Source of the DNA: DAOUJI01 sp965237875
Lineage (GTDB): Bacteria > Chloroflexota > Dehalococcoidia > Lucifugimonadales > JAGWBF01
Assembly: GCA_965237875.1 (NCBI GenBank)
Contig: CBDEGP010000001.1
Location: 248,001-312,000, forward strand
DNA length: 64,000 nucleotides
Direction: 5' to 3'
Position numbers and translations under genes: made by a program. Position 1 is the stretch's first letter, and each line of letters begins with the position of its first letter. Below the pieces are notes generated by a model. The model saw nothing but the letters and a program-made list of their open reading frames with translations. It had not been told where the DNA came from and ran no database searches. Positions 7,185-15,956 of the stretch are shown here, one piece after another.

Positions 7185-8930
7185 CTAACGCGTGCCTTCG
7201 ACTTGCACCGTGACTATGTCCAGACCGTGATATTTCCGGTGGCGCACGGACGAGGCGTAATGCCGCAACAGGCGGAAAGACATCTCGTGTTCCTCCGGAA
7301 CCTGGACCTGACTGCTCAGGTCTGCCAGCCGGTCTTGAAGGTTCGCATCATCGAAAACCGACAGGAACTCCATCTCCAGGGTCCCGCTGTTGTGCCGTGC
7401 GGCGATAATCAACCGCCGCGCGGTATCGTCCGCGTAGTCACTGTCTTGCCGTAACAGACTCGACAGCGTCTCTTCGCCCGCGGCGCGCAGCCGGTCCGTG
7501 GAAGCCTCGTTCCAGCCCAGCTTACCGGCAATCTCGCTGAGGAACGCGTCAATCGCGGGTAGAACGGCGACGTCCAGCTCGACCTCCAGACGTCTACGCC
7601 GGGCACCCGTGAGTTCAATGAACGCGGTCATCAGTATCGCGGTGAAGGCTCCAACCGCCATGCCGTTGCCAAGCAGGGCGCCCCATATCCCCACCTCCAG
7701 GTCCGGTAAGATCGCCCCGTACTGAGTTCCCACGCCAATCCAGAAGGCGAGTCCGACCACTATGCCCTTCCGATAATCAATGCCGTCTTGGACGATGGTC
7801 CTGATGCCATCCACGAAGAACAGACTAATGATAACCATCAAGTAGGCGCCCACCACGGAATTGGGAATTATGAGCACGAGGGCCGTTGCCTTGGGCAATA
7901 ACGCCAGAGCCACCAGGATGGCCCCGATAACGAATCCAATGTTGCGCGCGGCCACCCCTGTGATGCTGATGAGCGATGTGCTAGCCCCCGTATAGACCAT
8001 GTTCGGCGTCGTCCCGGCAATTCCAGCCAGCAGATTGCCCACTCCGTTGACGTTGAGGGCGCCTTGGACTTTGCGAAAATCGGTTGCCTGGGGCCGGCGC
8101 CGTGAGACCTGTTGAATGACCATGCTGCCGCTGATGGCATCGACAGAAATTACCAGGGCCACCACAACGAACACTGGCAGCAGCGCCCAGAATTGCCCAC
8201 TGGGTGTTAAGTCAAGTCCAGGCCACCCGCTCTCCGGAAGGCCAATCCAGGGCGCATCGACCAGTCTCTGTACGTCGTACAGTCCGAAGAATGCAGCCAA
8301 TGCGCAGCCCACCCCGATTCCGATAACGGGCGACCATAGCCGCCAAGAGCCTGAAGTGCGCAGCGCCAGCGCCCCAGTGACCGCCAAGGTCACCAAAGCG
8401 ACATACAAAGCGGCGCTTGGCGGCGTATCGTCGGGAACATCCTTTATCAGTCTGAAAGCTACCTGCATGACTGTGGCTGCTGTCAGCATGACAACCGTGC
8501 CTGAGACGACCGGCGTAATAATCCGGCGGAGCATTGGGAGCCATGCGGACACCGTGAACTGAAACAACGAGGAAACGACTATGAGGCTCGCCATCATGGA
8601 AGGCCCACCCTCCACCAGCGCCGTGATGCAGACTGCTATGAAGGTGGGTGATGTGCCCATAATGAGCACATGCCCGGTCCCGAACCGCCCCAACTGCATG
8701 GCCTGCAGAGCAGTGGTAACCCCGCAGATTGCCAGCGCCGCGAAGACCGCCCACGACAAGTAGCTCTCGGATTGGTCGGCGGCCCGGATAACGATGGCCG
8801 TGTTCACCACGACCGGGGCCAGGGCGATCATGACGCCTTGAAACCCTATTCCAATCGACAACAAGAGGGGACAGCGGTCCTCCGGCTCGTACTGGACGGC
8901 TTCACTTGAGCGTTCTGTTGCCACAGTCAC
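7185..8930 (-). CDS. NCS2-type nucleobase permease with RsbW-like C-terminal domain
   Basis: A 581-residue inner-membrane transporter. Residues about 20-445 hold the many hydrophobic segments of xanthine/uracil permeases, including LGRFGTGHVLIMGTSPTF near 80-97 and the ALNVNGVGNLLAGIAGTTPN block near 291-310, which matches the family's central motif with conserved Asn and Gly. It should import xanthine, uracil or a similar base by proton or sodium symport. Residues about 450-581 are a soluble extension: a DAFLSEIAGKLGWNEASTDRL stretch and an AGEETLSSLL helix resemble the N-box helix of RsbW-like histidine-kinase-fold ATPases, ending in a KYHGLDIVTVQVEG beta segment. That similarity is my inference. 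The gene is monocistronic. Confidence 0.85.
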   Translation of the reverse strand: MTVATERSSEAVQYEPEDRCPLLLSIGIGFQGVMIALAPVVVNTAIVIRAADQSESYLSWAVFAALAICGVTTALQAMQLGRFGTGHVLIMGTSPTFIAVCITALVEGGPSMMASLIVVSSLFQFTVSAWLPMLRRIITPVVSGTVVMLTAATVMQVAFRLIKDVPDDTPPSAALYVALVTLAVTGALALRTSGSWRLWSPVIGIGVGCALAAFFGLYDVQRLVDAPWIGLPESGWPGLDLTPSGQFWALLPVFVVVALVISVDAISGSMVIQQVSRRRPQATDFRKVQGALNVNGVGNLLAGIAGTTPNMVYTGASTSLISITGVAARNIGFVIGAILVALALLPKATALVLIIPNSVVGAYLMVIISLFFVDGIRTIVQDGIDYRKGIVVGLAFWIGVGTQYGAILPDLEVGIWGALLGNGMAVGAFTAILMTAFIELTGARRRRLEVELDVAVLPAIDAFLSEIAGKLGWNEASTDRLRAAGEETLSSLLRQDSDYADDTARRLIIAARHNSGTLEMEFLSVFDDANLQDRLADLSSQVQVPEEHEMSFRLLRHYASSVRHRKYHGLDIVTVQVEGTR

Positions 8931-9292
8931 CCATGCCTCAACTTGAACCTTAGCGTGAAGGTCCTTGGTCTTGTGCAGCTTGGCGGGCCTAAGTGTATTC
9001 TACTGCGAACTTTTCAACTGCCGGTTACGTTTTAGCAGCAATAGCCGGGGGACTGCGTCCAAATAGCGCGGTGTTGAGTCTTAGTACATGCGCTTCGGAT
9101 CGGTGCGTTCGGTTTCGGGACTTACCAACTTCATGGAGGCGAACATTGATATACGGATCCAACACAGCGCAGCATCTTATGGCGTGCCTGTCACGGGCAA
9201 CACTGTCGCCTAAGGCGTCCCGCAGTGGCGACTGGCTCCCATCTGACTCCCGTCCACGAACGCTGGATTCTCGCTCTGCAGCCAGTCTCACG
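8931..9292. other. gene-free stretch
   Basis: About 360 bases between the permease start and the end of the AIPR gene. Overlapping frames exist on both strands (8993-9346 plus, 9025-9315 minus) but neither shows a family match, a ribosome binding site or protein-like composition. I see no repeat or clear promoter in it. Confidence 0.5.
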
Positions 9293-10976
9293 CTAGACCG
9301 ATGGTCCGCCTTCAAGAACGGCTTTCAGAAGAGATGGACCTTTTGAGGCCTGGTCATTCCCGCCAAGATCAACATATTTCGGTTTGATGAATTTCAGACT
9401 TTGTTGGACTGCTGTTTCATCTAGTCCCGAGACATCGAACTTGGCGATCTTGCTTGGTATTGGTGAATTGCTAACTCCTGCCACCGCGTGCATAGCGACA
9501 TAAAAGCGAAGGTTGTTACGGTCCTCAGCAGCGACATTCAGACTCGGTGACTTCAAGTGGAATTCAACTCTTCGCATTGCCTCAGCACACACGTAGTACA
9601 ACTCGATCGGATATGATGGGTTAAACACCCGCCCGTAGTCCTCATCGCTCTTGAGGAGCGACGAAGGACGTGCGCGAGCCTGGTCAGGCTGTCGAAGAAC
9701 TATCGCCATGACAGCCTGCGCCAAGTAGGGGATTCCCACTATCTTGTCCCGTGGTTTCCCTTCGTTCTTGTAGTAGTTCTTTCGCCGGTCATAAAACAGG
9801 CCTCTTTGTTGCAGATACTCCTCAATATCCCTATGGATCCTGTCTGTGGCTCTTAGGGACGAGGGCGGGACTACGGTCTGACTATTTGTTGCTTTGATGA
9901 TACGATCACGGCTCTCGTCTTCCCTGGGGACCATGACCCGGACCAGGATTGTCCTCCAGTCATCTGCTGCCTCGGGCTTTTTGCAGTAGTTGTATACCTC
10001 CGTTGAGGTTTGTAGGCCATTGACGATTTGTGGGTCCTTGATGGTTAGAATTTTCCCACCCAGAGACGCTTGTGTTGCTAGAATCGAGACCCCGTTGTTC
10101 AACCACCAGAAATCCTCAGCCGCTTCGTTTTGAAGTGATGCCTGTATTTCATCGTTGACTTGGGTACGACCTTGATAATCGCGCACGTTCGCTTCAAACA
10201 GCTGCCTCTGTAGTGCCCCAGTTTCGTCGGTGATGAATTTGAAGAAATCACGCAGTCTGACCAGACAAACAAACCCGACTTGGTCTTCGGACGATATTGG
10301 GTTCTCGGCGAGTGGGAGACTATATGTTGTGTGAGGGTGCCGGCCAGCAAGATGGAGCAACTCGGAGGCACCCAAGAATTGAAAATCGACCTTGGAGTTT
10401 GGGATGCGTGGCGCGATAGCATCTACAAGCATGTCAACCTTGCGCTTGATGTTGTCGCTTGGGTCCGCTCCTTTGGACGCATAAAAGAAGGTCACCTTCA
10501 GTGTCGGGAACCAGGGGGCAAGTTTATTATAAAGGTCGTGAAAGCGCTGAATTGCCTCGACGAGACGTTCGTTATAACCCCCTTTTAGCGAACTTTCCCT
10601 TGACAGGTTGAAAAGATCGGTGCTGACTGTAATAAAGCGTTCGACTGGGGTTTCTTGGAACCCCGCGTGCGTCTTCGACTGGAGAATTATCAGGTCTATG
10701 CTAATGTCCTTTCTAAGGTAACCATAATCGGTAACCATAATCGGAGTCCTCTTGAACCAAGTCGCCATTCACCAGCAGATAGATCCCGTCTATTCCGCCA
10801 TCGCCCCCGTTGCCCACTAGACCGGACTCTATCTCGTCATACGAGAGATCGAAGTCCTTAAGAACCTGCTGTGCCGTGAAGAACTCGAAAAAAGAGTCGG
10901 GTTTCGCATCTGGATCGACTTCACTCTGACGCTGCTGTAGAACCCCATCTAATATGATTCGACTGTTTGTTGTCAT
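9293..10976 (-). pseudogene. AIPR-family abortive infection protein, split by a 13-bp duplication
   Basis: Two frames form one AIPR protein. The N-terminal part (start ATG at 10976, stop at 10713) has FFEFFTAQQVLKDFDLS and a GNGGDGGIDGIY block; the C-terminal part (9293 to about 10743) continues with IDLIILQSK, the WWLNNGVSI block, PQIVNGLQTSTEVYN and IIKATNSQT, all typical of AIPR proteins. The GIDGIY Asp and the QSK motif look like an Mrr-type PD-(D/E)XK nuclease site. The frame break is an exact 13-bp tandem duplication at 10717-10742. Removing one copy gives an uninterrupted 556-residue protein. It lies 14 bases downstream of the putative restriction enzyme, in a defence operon. Confidence 0.9.
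10717..10742. repeat. 13-bp tandem duplication
   Basis: GGTAACCATAATC occurs twice in direct succession at 10717-10729 and 10730-10742. Since 13 is not a multiple of three, the second copy shifts the reading frame of the AIPR gene and produces a stop after the residues RLWLP. Confidence 0.97.
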
Positions 10977-10990
10977 TGCGTCCCTCAACT

Positions 10991-11725
10991 CTATTTGAGT
11001 ATTCGAATCCACTCGTCCGAGTATCCCACGGCGGTCAGAATCGCATTTGGATCGACAAGAGGCACGTTCGGAGCGACACTGAACCGTCTTGATGAACCCG
11101 GAACATCTCGAATGATGGTAAATTGGCTTCCGTGCGGTTGCCATGTGAATCTATGGGCGCCGGACACCTTGTCCCGCCCCTCCAAATTGTTGTGCTTATT
11201 GAACGTCCACTCGTAGTCGCCCGGTGCGAACCTTTGGGCTTCTTCCTCGAACAGCACGAATTCCCTGGCGGCTATGTTTCGGACCAGCGCCGCAATTCGC
11301 AAGTCCTCGAACTCTTCCATAGCTTCATCGACCCGCGCATTCCAGATGGACAGCACGGCCCGTCCCGTAGCAGACGGGTTAACGTGGGGGTCTGAGATGC
11401 CCAGCGAGTAATCGGGGGAATTACGGCCAGAAATTAGGCGAATGCTGCGTTGAATAAATGGTTCGTTCGCTTTAACGGTCTTTACAGACCAAGCGCAATC
11501 GCCCCAAATCACATCGGCGATGCCTAGGGGCCTGGAGCGGTGCACTCCTCCTATGGCCTTGGCGAAGATTGTCCCGAAGTCGTCTCCGGTGATGTCTCCC
11601 AACCCAATAGCGAGCCGATGTACAACCTGCTTGCCTATCTCGACCATGGCCGCATCGGGAATTTCTCCCAATGGGTAAGGCCCACTTCTACGGTTGGCTC
11701 TGCCTCTCAGTCGTGGCGTGTTCAT
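10991..11725 (-). CDS. putative type II restriction endonuclease
   Basis: A 244-residue protein with no family I can name. It begins inside the end of the C5-methyltransferase gene (38-base overlap), and a gene in that place and size is most often the cognate restriction enzyme. A candidate PD-(D/E)XK-like site is Asp71 in GIADVIWG followed by WSVKTVK with Lys82, although the usual acidic residue before Lys is Ser here. A second Met at residue 27 (11647) would remove the overlap, but AAGGG just before 11725 favours the longer form. The specificity cannot be read from the sequence. Confidence 0.65.
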   Translation of the reverse strand: MNTPRLRGRANRRSGPYPLGEIPDAAMVEIGKQVVHRLAIGLGDITGDDFGTIFAKAIGGVHRSRPLGIADVIWGDCAWSVKTVKANEPFIQRSIRLISGRNSPDYSLGISDPHVNPSATGRAVLSIWNARVDEAMEEFEDLRIAALVRNIAAREFVLFEEEAQRFAPGDYEWTFNKHNNLEGRDKVSGAHRFTWQPHGSQFTIIRDVPGSSRRFSVAPNVPLVDPNAILTAVGYSDEWIRILK

Positions 11726-12695
11726 TGACCCTTACCACCTGTTCGATTACAGCTTGCACCAGGGGTGCGGGTACGGCGTTGCCCGCCTGCTTGCGTGTTT
11801 GAGAATCGTTGCAGACTATCTCGAATGTGTCGGGGAATCCTTGCAGACGCAGCATTTCCCGCGGAGTCAGGCGACGGGTCCCGTCCACCAGCAGGTAGTT
11901 GTAAGATGCGCCAGCCCTTAGAGCGCATGACCACAGGTGGCTGGATATGTTGCCGGCCTTGTTCTCATGCCAGATGGCAGGGGAGGTTTGCGCCGTGTGG
12001 GCTTTCTGGCGCTTATTGCGGATTGTCTCGGACACGAAGTGCTTTGGGTCCGGGTTGGCTTCCAGAATCGCCGACAAGGGCTTTATCGGGACGCTTTTCT
12101 CCGGCCACGGGAACTCGTCGAAAGGGGTTTGCGTTGCAACTATTATGGTCCGTTCCCGCTTCTGGGGAAGTCCGAAATCGAGTGCGTTGAGGACTCGGTA
12201 ATCGGCTGAATAGCCGAGCTCTCGGAGGTCCCACAGGATGCGCTCTATCACGGCCCCTTTTTGAATGGTTGAGAGTTGCTTGACGTTCTCCAGGACTATG
12301 CCTTGGGGACGCCGGGCTTCGATGAACCGGAGCAACTCGAAGAAAAGCGTCCCCCGGGGGTCGGCGAACCCCTGCTGGCGCCCGATGATGGAAAAGGGTT
12401 GGCACGGGAACCCGGCGAACAACAGGTCGTAATGGGGGACGGAATCGGTTTGCAGTCCGACTATGTCTCCCACAGGACGTAGACCGAAGTTGTGTTCGTA
12501 AGCTCTACGCGCCGCCTCGTCGATGTCACAGGCGAACACGACCTCGAGGCCCAGGTTTCCGGCGGCGACGTGGAAGCCGCCTATCCCGCAGAAGAAGTCG
12601 GCGCAGGTTATCTTGGGTCCGCTTGAGGTTTCCGTGACGGGAGGCGGTGGGTCTGGGGCGAATGCAACGCCAAATCTGTCTTGCAAAGTCGTCAT
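11688..12695 (-). CDS. DNA (cytosine-5) methyltransferase
   Basis: A 335-residue C5-methyltransferase that transfers methyl from SAM to cytosine in a short target. Ordered motifs: I FFCGIGG at residues 34-40, IV GFPCQPFS at 95-102 with catalytic Cys98, VI ENV at 136-138, VIII QKRER at 178-182, target-recognition region about 183-275, and X GNAVP at 305-309. It heads a minus-strand operon followed by a putative restriction enzyme and an AIPR gene, so it most likely protects self DNA. The vsr gene at 3803-4237 could repair deaminated sites it makes. Confidence 0.95.
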   Translation of the reverse strand: MTTLQDRFGVAFAPDPPPPVTETSSGPKITCADFFCGIGGFHVAAGNLGLEVVFACDIDEAARRAYEHNFGLRPVGDIVGLQTDSVPHYDLLFAGFPCQPFSIIGRQQGFADPRGTLFFELLRFIEARRPQGIVLENVKQLSTIQKGAVIERILWDLRELGYSADYRVLNALDFGLPQKRERTIIVATQTPFDEFPWPEKSVPIKPLSAILEANPDPKHFVSETIRNKRQKAHTAQTSPAIWHENKAGNISSHLWSCALRAGASYNYLLVDGTRRLTPREMLRLQGFPDTFEIVCNDSQTRKQAGNAVPAPLVQAVIEQVVRVNEHATTERQSQP

Positions 12696-12789
12696 GAGGT
12701 TAACGTTTTGTACATCAATTGCATCCTCCCGTCAACGGCGCGCGCAACCCTAATCTATCCGATTTCGGGGTCAGGGCAAGCCACTGATG

Positions 12790-13005
12790 TCATTCGTGGT
12801 CCGGGTCGGGTTCAGGGTTGGGGAGGGAGAAAACGCCGGCCGGCACTGTGCCTGACAGGTCCAGCTGATGGAAGCTGCGGGTTGCCCGCAGTTGTGTCTT
12901 GGCATAGGCGAACAGCTCTTCCATGTGGGCCGTGTCCGCCGTGTCCAACCCGGCTGCATCGGCCTGGTGTATGAAGGCTTCCCAGGTAAGCTCCGGCTGC
13001 TCCAT
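12790..13005 (-). CDS. small hypothetical protein downstream of aldolase
   Basis: A 71-residue acidic protein (MEQPELTWEAFIHQADAAGL start) beginning 2 bases after the aldolase/dehydrogenase stop, so almost surely cotranscribed. The helical N-terminal half and proline-rich tail loosely recall small AtzG-like/DUF4089 proteins that accompany amidases, but the match is weak. It may act with the aldolase. Function unknown. Confidence 0.55.
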   Translation of the reverse strand: MEQPELTWEAFIHQADAAGLDTADTAHMEELFAYAKTQLRATRSFHQLDLSGTVPAGVFSLPNPEPDPDHE

Positions 13006-13007
13006 AG

Positions 13008-15077
13008 CTATCGAGGGAAGGCGTCCTTGAGTCCGCCGTCTACGGGTAACATGGCACCGGTGGTCTTGGAGGACCTGTCGCCGGCCAGGAAGAGCACGGC
13101 TTCCGCCACGTCTTCAGAGTAGATGAACTCCTTGAGAAGATTGCGTTCGCGGTAGTAGTCCTGCAGGTCTTCAGGGCCTATGTTGTAGGACTGGGAACGC
13201 TGCTGTTTGACCTCCTCCGACCAGAGGTTGGAGCCCTGAAATATGGCGTCGGGGTTTACGATGTTGCTTCTTATGCCGTAGTCCCCGTTTTCCACAGCCA
13301 GCACTCGCGCCAGCTGCACCTCGGCGGCTTTTGAGGCGCTGTAGGCCCCGAAGTCCTTGCCCGGTGAGGGCACGTTCTTTGTGCCTATGAAGACCAGGCT
13401 GCCGCCGATAGCCTGCTCCTTCATCAACGTGACGGCTTCTCTGGCAGCAAGGAAGTGGCCCGTTGTGTTGACGTCGAAAGCCCTCTGCCAGTCGGCCAGC
13501 GAGAGCGCGTCCACAGCTCCCACGGTCGCTATGCCTGCGTTGGACACCAGGATGTCCAGTCCGCCGTATGTAAGCCGGGCCAACTTGAAAGCCTCGGCCA
13601 TTTCCGCCTCTGACGTCACGTCAAGCCGGCATCCGATTGCTCTGCCTGCGCCATTGGCTGCGTTCAGCTCCTCGGCCACGGCCTGGGCTCCCTCGCCGTC
13701 CAGGTCGGTGACCACCACGTGGGCGCCCTCTGCGGCCAGCCGCTGGGCTATTGCCTTGCCTATGCCGTGGGCTCCCCCGGTCACCAGGGCCACTCGGCGG
13801 GCCAGCTCCTTTTCCGGCGGGGCGAGGGTCAGCTTGTACAGCTCCATGGGCCAGTATTCTGCTTCGAAGGCGTCTTGGGAGGTCAACGACGTGTAATCGC
13901 CGACGGATTGGCCGGAACCCATCACCGATATGGTGTGGTGGTAAATGTCACCCGTGACGAGAGCGGCGCGGCTGTCCCGGCCGATGCTCCACATGCCGAC
14001 GCCGGGGACCAGAGCGACCCGGGGGTAGGGGTCCAGCATGGGATGGCCGCCGTCGGTGTGCTCCTCGTACCAGCGGGAGTATTCCTGTGCGTATTCCTCC
14101 ACGCCTGCGCCAATGGCCCGCCGGATGGCAGACGCGTCCTCCGGGTCCGGCGCGTCCACCCACAGGGGGCGCTGCTTGGTCTGTATCAGGTGGTCGGGAG
14201 TGGCCGGGCCGATGCCGGACAGGTCCTTGGCCTGCTGGGATCCCACGAATTCGAGAACGTCGGGTTGGTCGTCGAACCTCAGGACCGCTCTATTGTTCCT
14301 GCTGACCACGCCCCTGAGAGTCGGAGCGACCGCGGCCGCGACTTCCCGCCGTCTTTCAGCGTCCAGGGGTTTCTGCTTCAGAACGCCGAACACTTGCTTG
14401 CCGGCGGCTTTGCTTCGGGTGTAGTCCTCGGCCTGAGTCACCAGGTCTATGTGAATGTCGTAGGCTTCTTTGGCTGTGCTTCCCCAGGTGAAAAGGCCGT
14501 GGTTGACCAGCACGACGCCTTTAATCGAAGGTGCGCCTCTTACGGCCTGCCCAACTCTCTTGGAGAGCGTGAATCCGGGCCGGATGTATTCCACGACGGC
14601 CAAGGAGTCTCCGTACACCTCCTCCAACGCCGCCGAAGCGTTGGAGTTGTTGGTCAGCGCCACTACTGCGTCCGCGTGGGAGTGGGCGACGCTGGTGTAG
14701 GGCAGGAAAGCATGGAGCAGCGTTTCGATGGATGGCCTGGGAGCGGCCGGGTCCATCATGCACTTGGCCAGGTAGGCCACCATCTCCTCGTCGGACATCT
14801 CATCCCGGTCGAATAGGGGCAGGACCTCGTCCAGTCGGAGGGCGGGGAAGTGCCTGCGTTCGATGGATTTCATGTCGGAGCCAGAACCCTTGATGAGCAT
14901 GGCTGGCGCGTCTCGGCCTAGGTGGTCCTTTTCGGTCACCTTTATAGAGGTGTTGCCTCCGCCCCAGACCACGAGGGACGTGTCGGCGCCGATGAGCCGG
15001 CTCTGGTAGACAAGCTGGTCCAGGGAGTCCATATCCGCGGTTTCGGCTTCATTCCAAAGGTTGCGCATGGCATCCAT
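13008..15077 (-). CDS. bifunctional class II aldolase/short-chain dehydrogenase
   Basis: A 689-residue fusion. The N-terminal part (about residues 1-420) is a class II aldolase/adducin domain with the zinc-site segments VAHSHADAVVAL and VLVNHGLFTWG. The last 260 residues are an NAD(P)-dependent Rossmann short-chain dehydrogenase: VALVTGGAHGIG near its start, SNAGIA, and the catalytic YSASK. The architecture equals bifunctional rhamnulose-1-phosphate aldolase/L-lactaldehyde dehydrogenases (about 680 residues), so it may split a deoxysugar phosphate and oxidise the aldehyde. No rhamnose kinase or isomerase is next to it, so the sugar is uncertain. ATG codons at 15077 and 15068 are both possible starts; the longer reading frame to 15152 lacks family similarity. 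Confidence 0.9.
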   Translation of the reverse strand: MDAMRNLWNEAETADMDSLDQLVYQSRLIGADTSLVVWGGGNTSIKVTEKDHLGRDAPAMLIKGSGSDMKSIERRHFPALRLDEVLPLFDRDEMSDEEMVAYLAKCMMDPAAPRPSIETLLHAFLPYTSVAHSHADAVVALTNNSNASAALEEVYGDSLAVVEYIRPGFTLSKRVGQAVRGAPSIKGVVLVNHGLFTWGSTAKEAYDIHIDLVTQAEDYTRSKAAGKQVFGVLKQKPLDAERRREVAAAVAPTLRGVVSRNNRAVLRFDDQPDVLEFVGSQQAKDLSGIGPATPDHLIQTKQRPLWVDAPDPEDASAIRRAIGAGVEEYAQEYSRWYEEHTDGGHPMLDPYPRVALVPGVGMWSIGRDSRAALVTGDIYHHTISVMGSGQSVGDYTSLTSQDAFEAEYWPMELYKLTLAPPEKELARRVALVTGGAHGIGKAIAQRLAAEGAHVVVTDLDGEGAQAVAEELNAANGAGRAIGCRLDVTSEAEMAEAFKLARLTYGGLDILVSNAGIATVGAVDALSLADWQRAFDVNTTGHFLAAREAVTLMKEQAIGGSLVFIGTKNVPSPGKDFGAYSASKAAEVQLARVLAVENGDYGIRSNIVNPDAIFQGSNLWSEEVKQQRSQSYNIGPEDLQDYYRERNLLKEFIYSEDVAEAVLFLAGDRSSKTTGAMLPVDGGLKDAFPR

Positions 15078-15106
15078 CCTGGTCCTATCAGTGGCGAAGG
15101 GCAAAT

Positions 15107-15268
15107 TTAGAGAATGGCCCCTTCGCCCTTGAGGGACGTAATGTCTTCCCATGAGTGCCCCATCTCCAGCAGCTTCTCTTCGGTGTGTTGTCCCGGTTCC
15201 GGGGCCAGTCCCCGCACCTGGGCTGGGGTGGGACTCAGCGGTGAAACGCTGCTGGAATTAGACATCAT
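15107..15268 (-). pseudogene. C-terminal fragment of a CoA-transferase family III protein
   Basis: A 53-residue frame from ATG at 15268 to TAA at 15107 ends with GQHTEEKLLEMGHSWEDI followed by a short Gly-rich end, which is the characteristic C terminus of CaiB/BaiF CoA-transferases (about 400 residues normally). Everything upstream of it is missing; about 100 bases further lies tRNA-Pro. It is therefore a remnant left by a deletion or by integration next to the tRNA. Confidence 0.65.
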
Positions 15269-15371
15269 TTTGGGCGGCTTCCGCAAGTCTTTGGGCCGCC
15301 CACACGGACAGCAAGCTTCTGAGACGACGGGCGCGCCCCGCCTCTATTTAACCGATCAAGAAGAGAAACAT

Positions 15372-15446
15372 TGGTCGGGGCGGGCAGGTTCGAACTGCCG
15401 ACCTCCTGGTCCCAAACCAGGCGCGCTGCCGCTGCGCCACGCCCCG
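15372..15446 (-). tRNA. tRNA-Pro (anticodon TGG)
   Basis: The minus strand folds as a cloverleaf: acceptor CGGGGCG/CGCCCCG, anticodon stem CCTGG/CCAGG with loop TTTGGGA giving anticodon TGG, T arm GGCAG-TTCGAAC-CTGCC, and an encoded CCA. Confidence 0.97.
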
Positions 15447-15629
15447 CCTTAGACATTCATCGTCGGAAGGTCCAGCGCCCTTAATCTTACTATACCTTGC
15501 AAGGCGCAGGTGAGCGGCCTGCGCTGTCGCCTGATAACCCTTGAGAATGGTGTACGCTGTTTACGACGTGCAGTGAGCATACATAAACTCGGCCCGTCCA
15601 ACATTCCGACCCTATCCGAATATGCACTC

Positions 15630-15658
15630 TTGACATTATTAACGACTCTCGTTAGTAT
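15630..15658 (+). promoter_or_regulatory. higBA promoter with overlapping operator
   Basis: TTGACA at 15630-15635, 17-base spacer, TAGTAT at 15653-15658. A perfect palindrome TAACGA-CTC-TCGTTA occupies 15640-15654 between and into the -10 element, with further TA/TA symmetry outside. This is where an antitoxin repressor such as HigA would bind to autoregulate the pair. Confidence 0.7.
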
Positions 15659-15666
15659 TAAGAGCG

Positions 15667-15945
15667 TTGAATCGATTCAGGGACAGTGACGCCGAGCAGC
15701 TCTTCAGCGGACAAACGGTCCGCCGCCTGCTCCCTGACATCCAACGTCGGTCTCGGATGAGGTTGCAGCGGGTGGTTGCGGCAACAGCGTTAGCCGACCT
15801 TAGAGCGCCTCCCTCTCATCGGCTCGAATCCCTGAGCGGCAGTCGGACAGGCCAACACAGCATCCGCATCAATGACCAGTGGCGGGTGTGCTTTATCTGG
15901 ACAGACCAGGGGGCGATGGAGATTGAAGTCGCCGATTATCACTGA
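15667..15945 (+). CDS. higB: HigB-type toxin (RelE superfamily)
   Basis: A 92-residue mRNA interferase-like toxin. It shows the family pattern: NRFRDSDAEQLF at the start, DLRAPPSHRLESLSG in the middle, and IRINDQWRVCFIW followed by a conserved VADYH end. The start is a TTG at 15667, chosen because HigB homologues begin at this point of the alignment. The promoter's -10 lies only 8 bases upstream, so the mRNA would be almost leaderless. The antitoxin gene follows 11 bases after its stop. Confidence 0.92.
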   Translation: MNRFRDSDAEQLFSGQTVRRLLPDIQRRSRMRLQRVVAATALADLRAPPSHRLESLSGSRTGQHSIRINDQWRVCFIWTDQGAMEIEVADYH

Positions 15946-15956
15946 GGAGTAAAGCA

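Noticed and set aside
8993..9346. A 117-residue plus-strand frame before the AIPR end.
   Set aside because: Arg/Ser/Thr-rich composition, no ribosome binding site and a competing frame on the other strand over the same bases; no family match.
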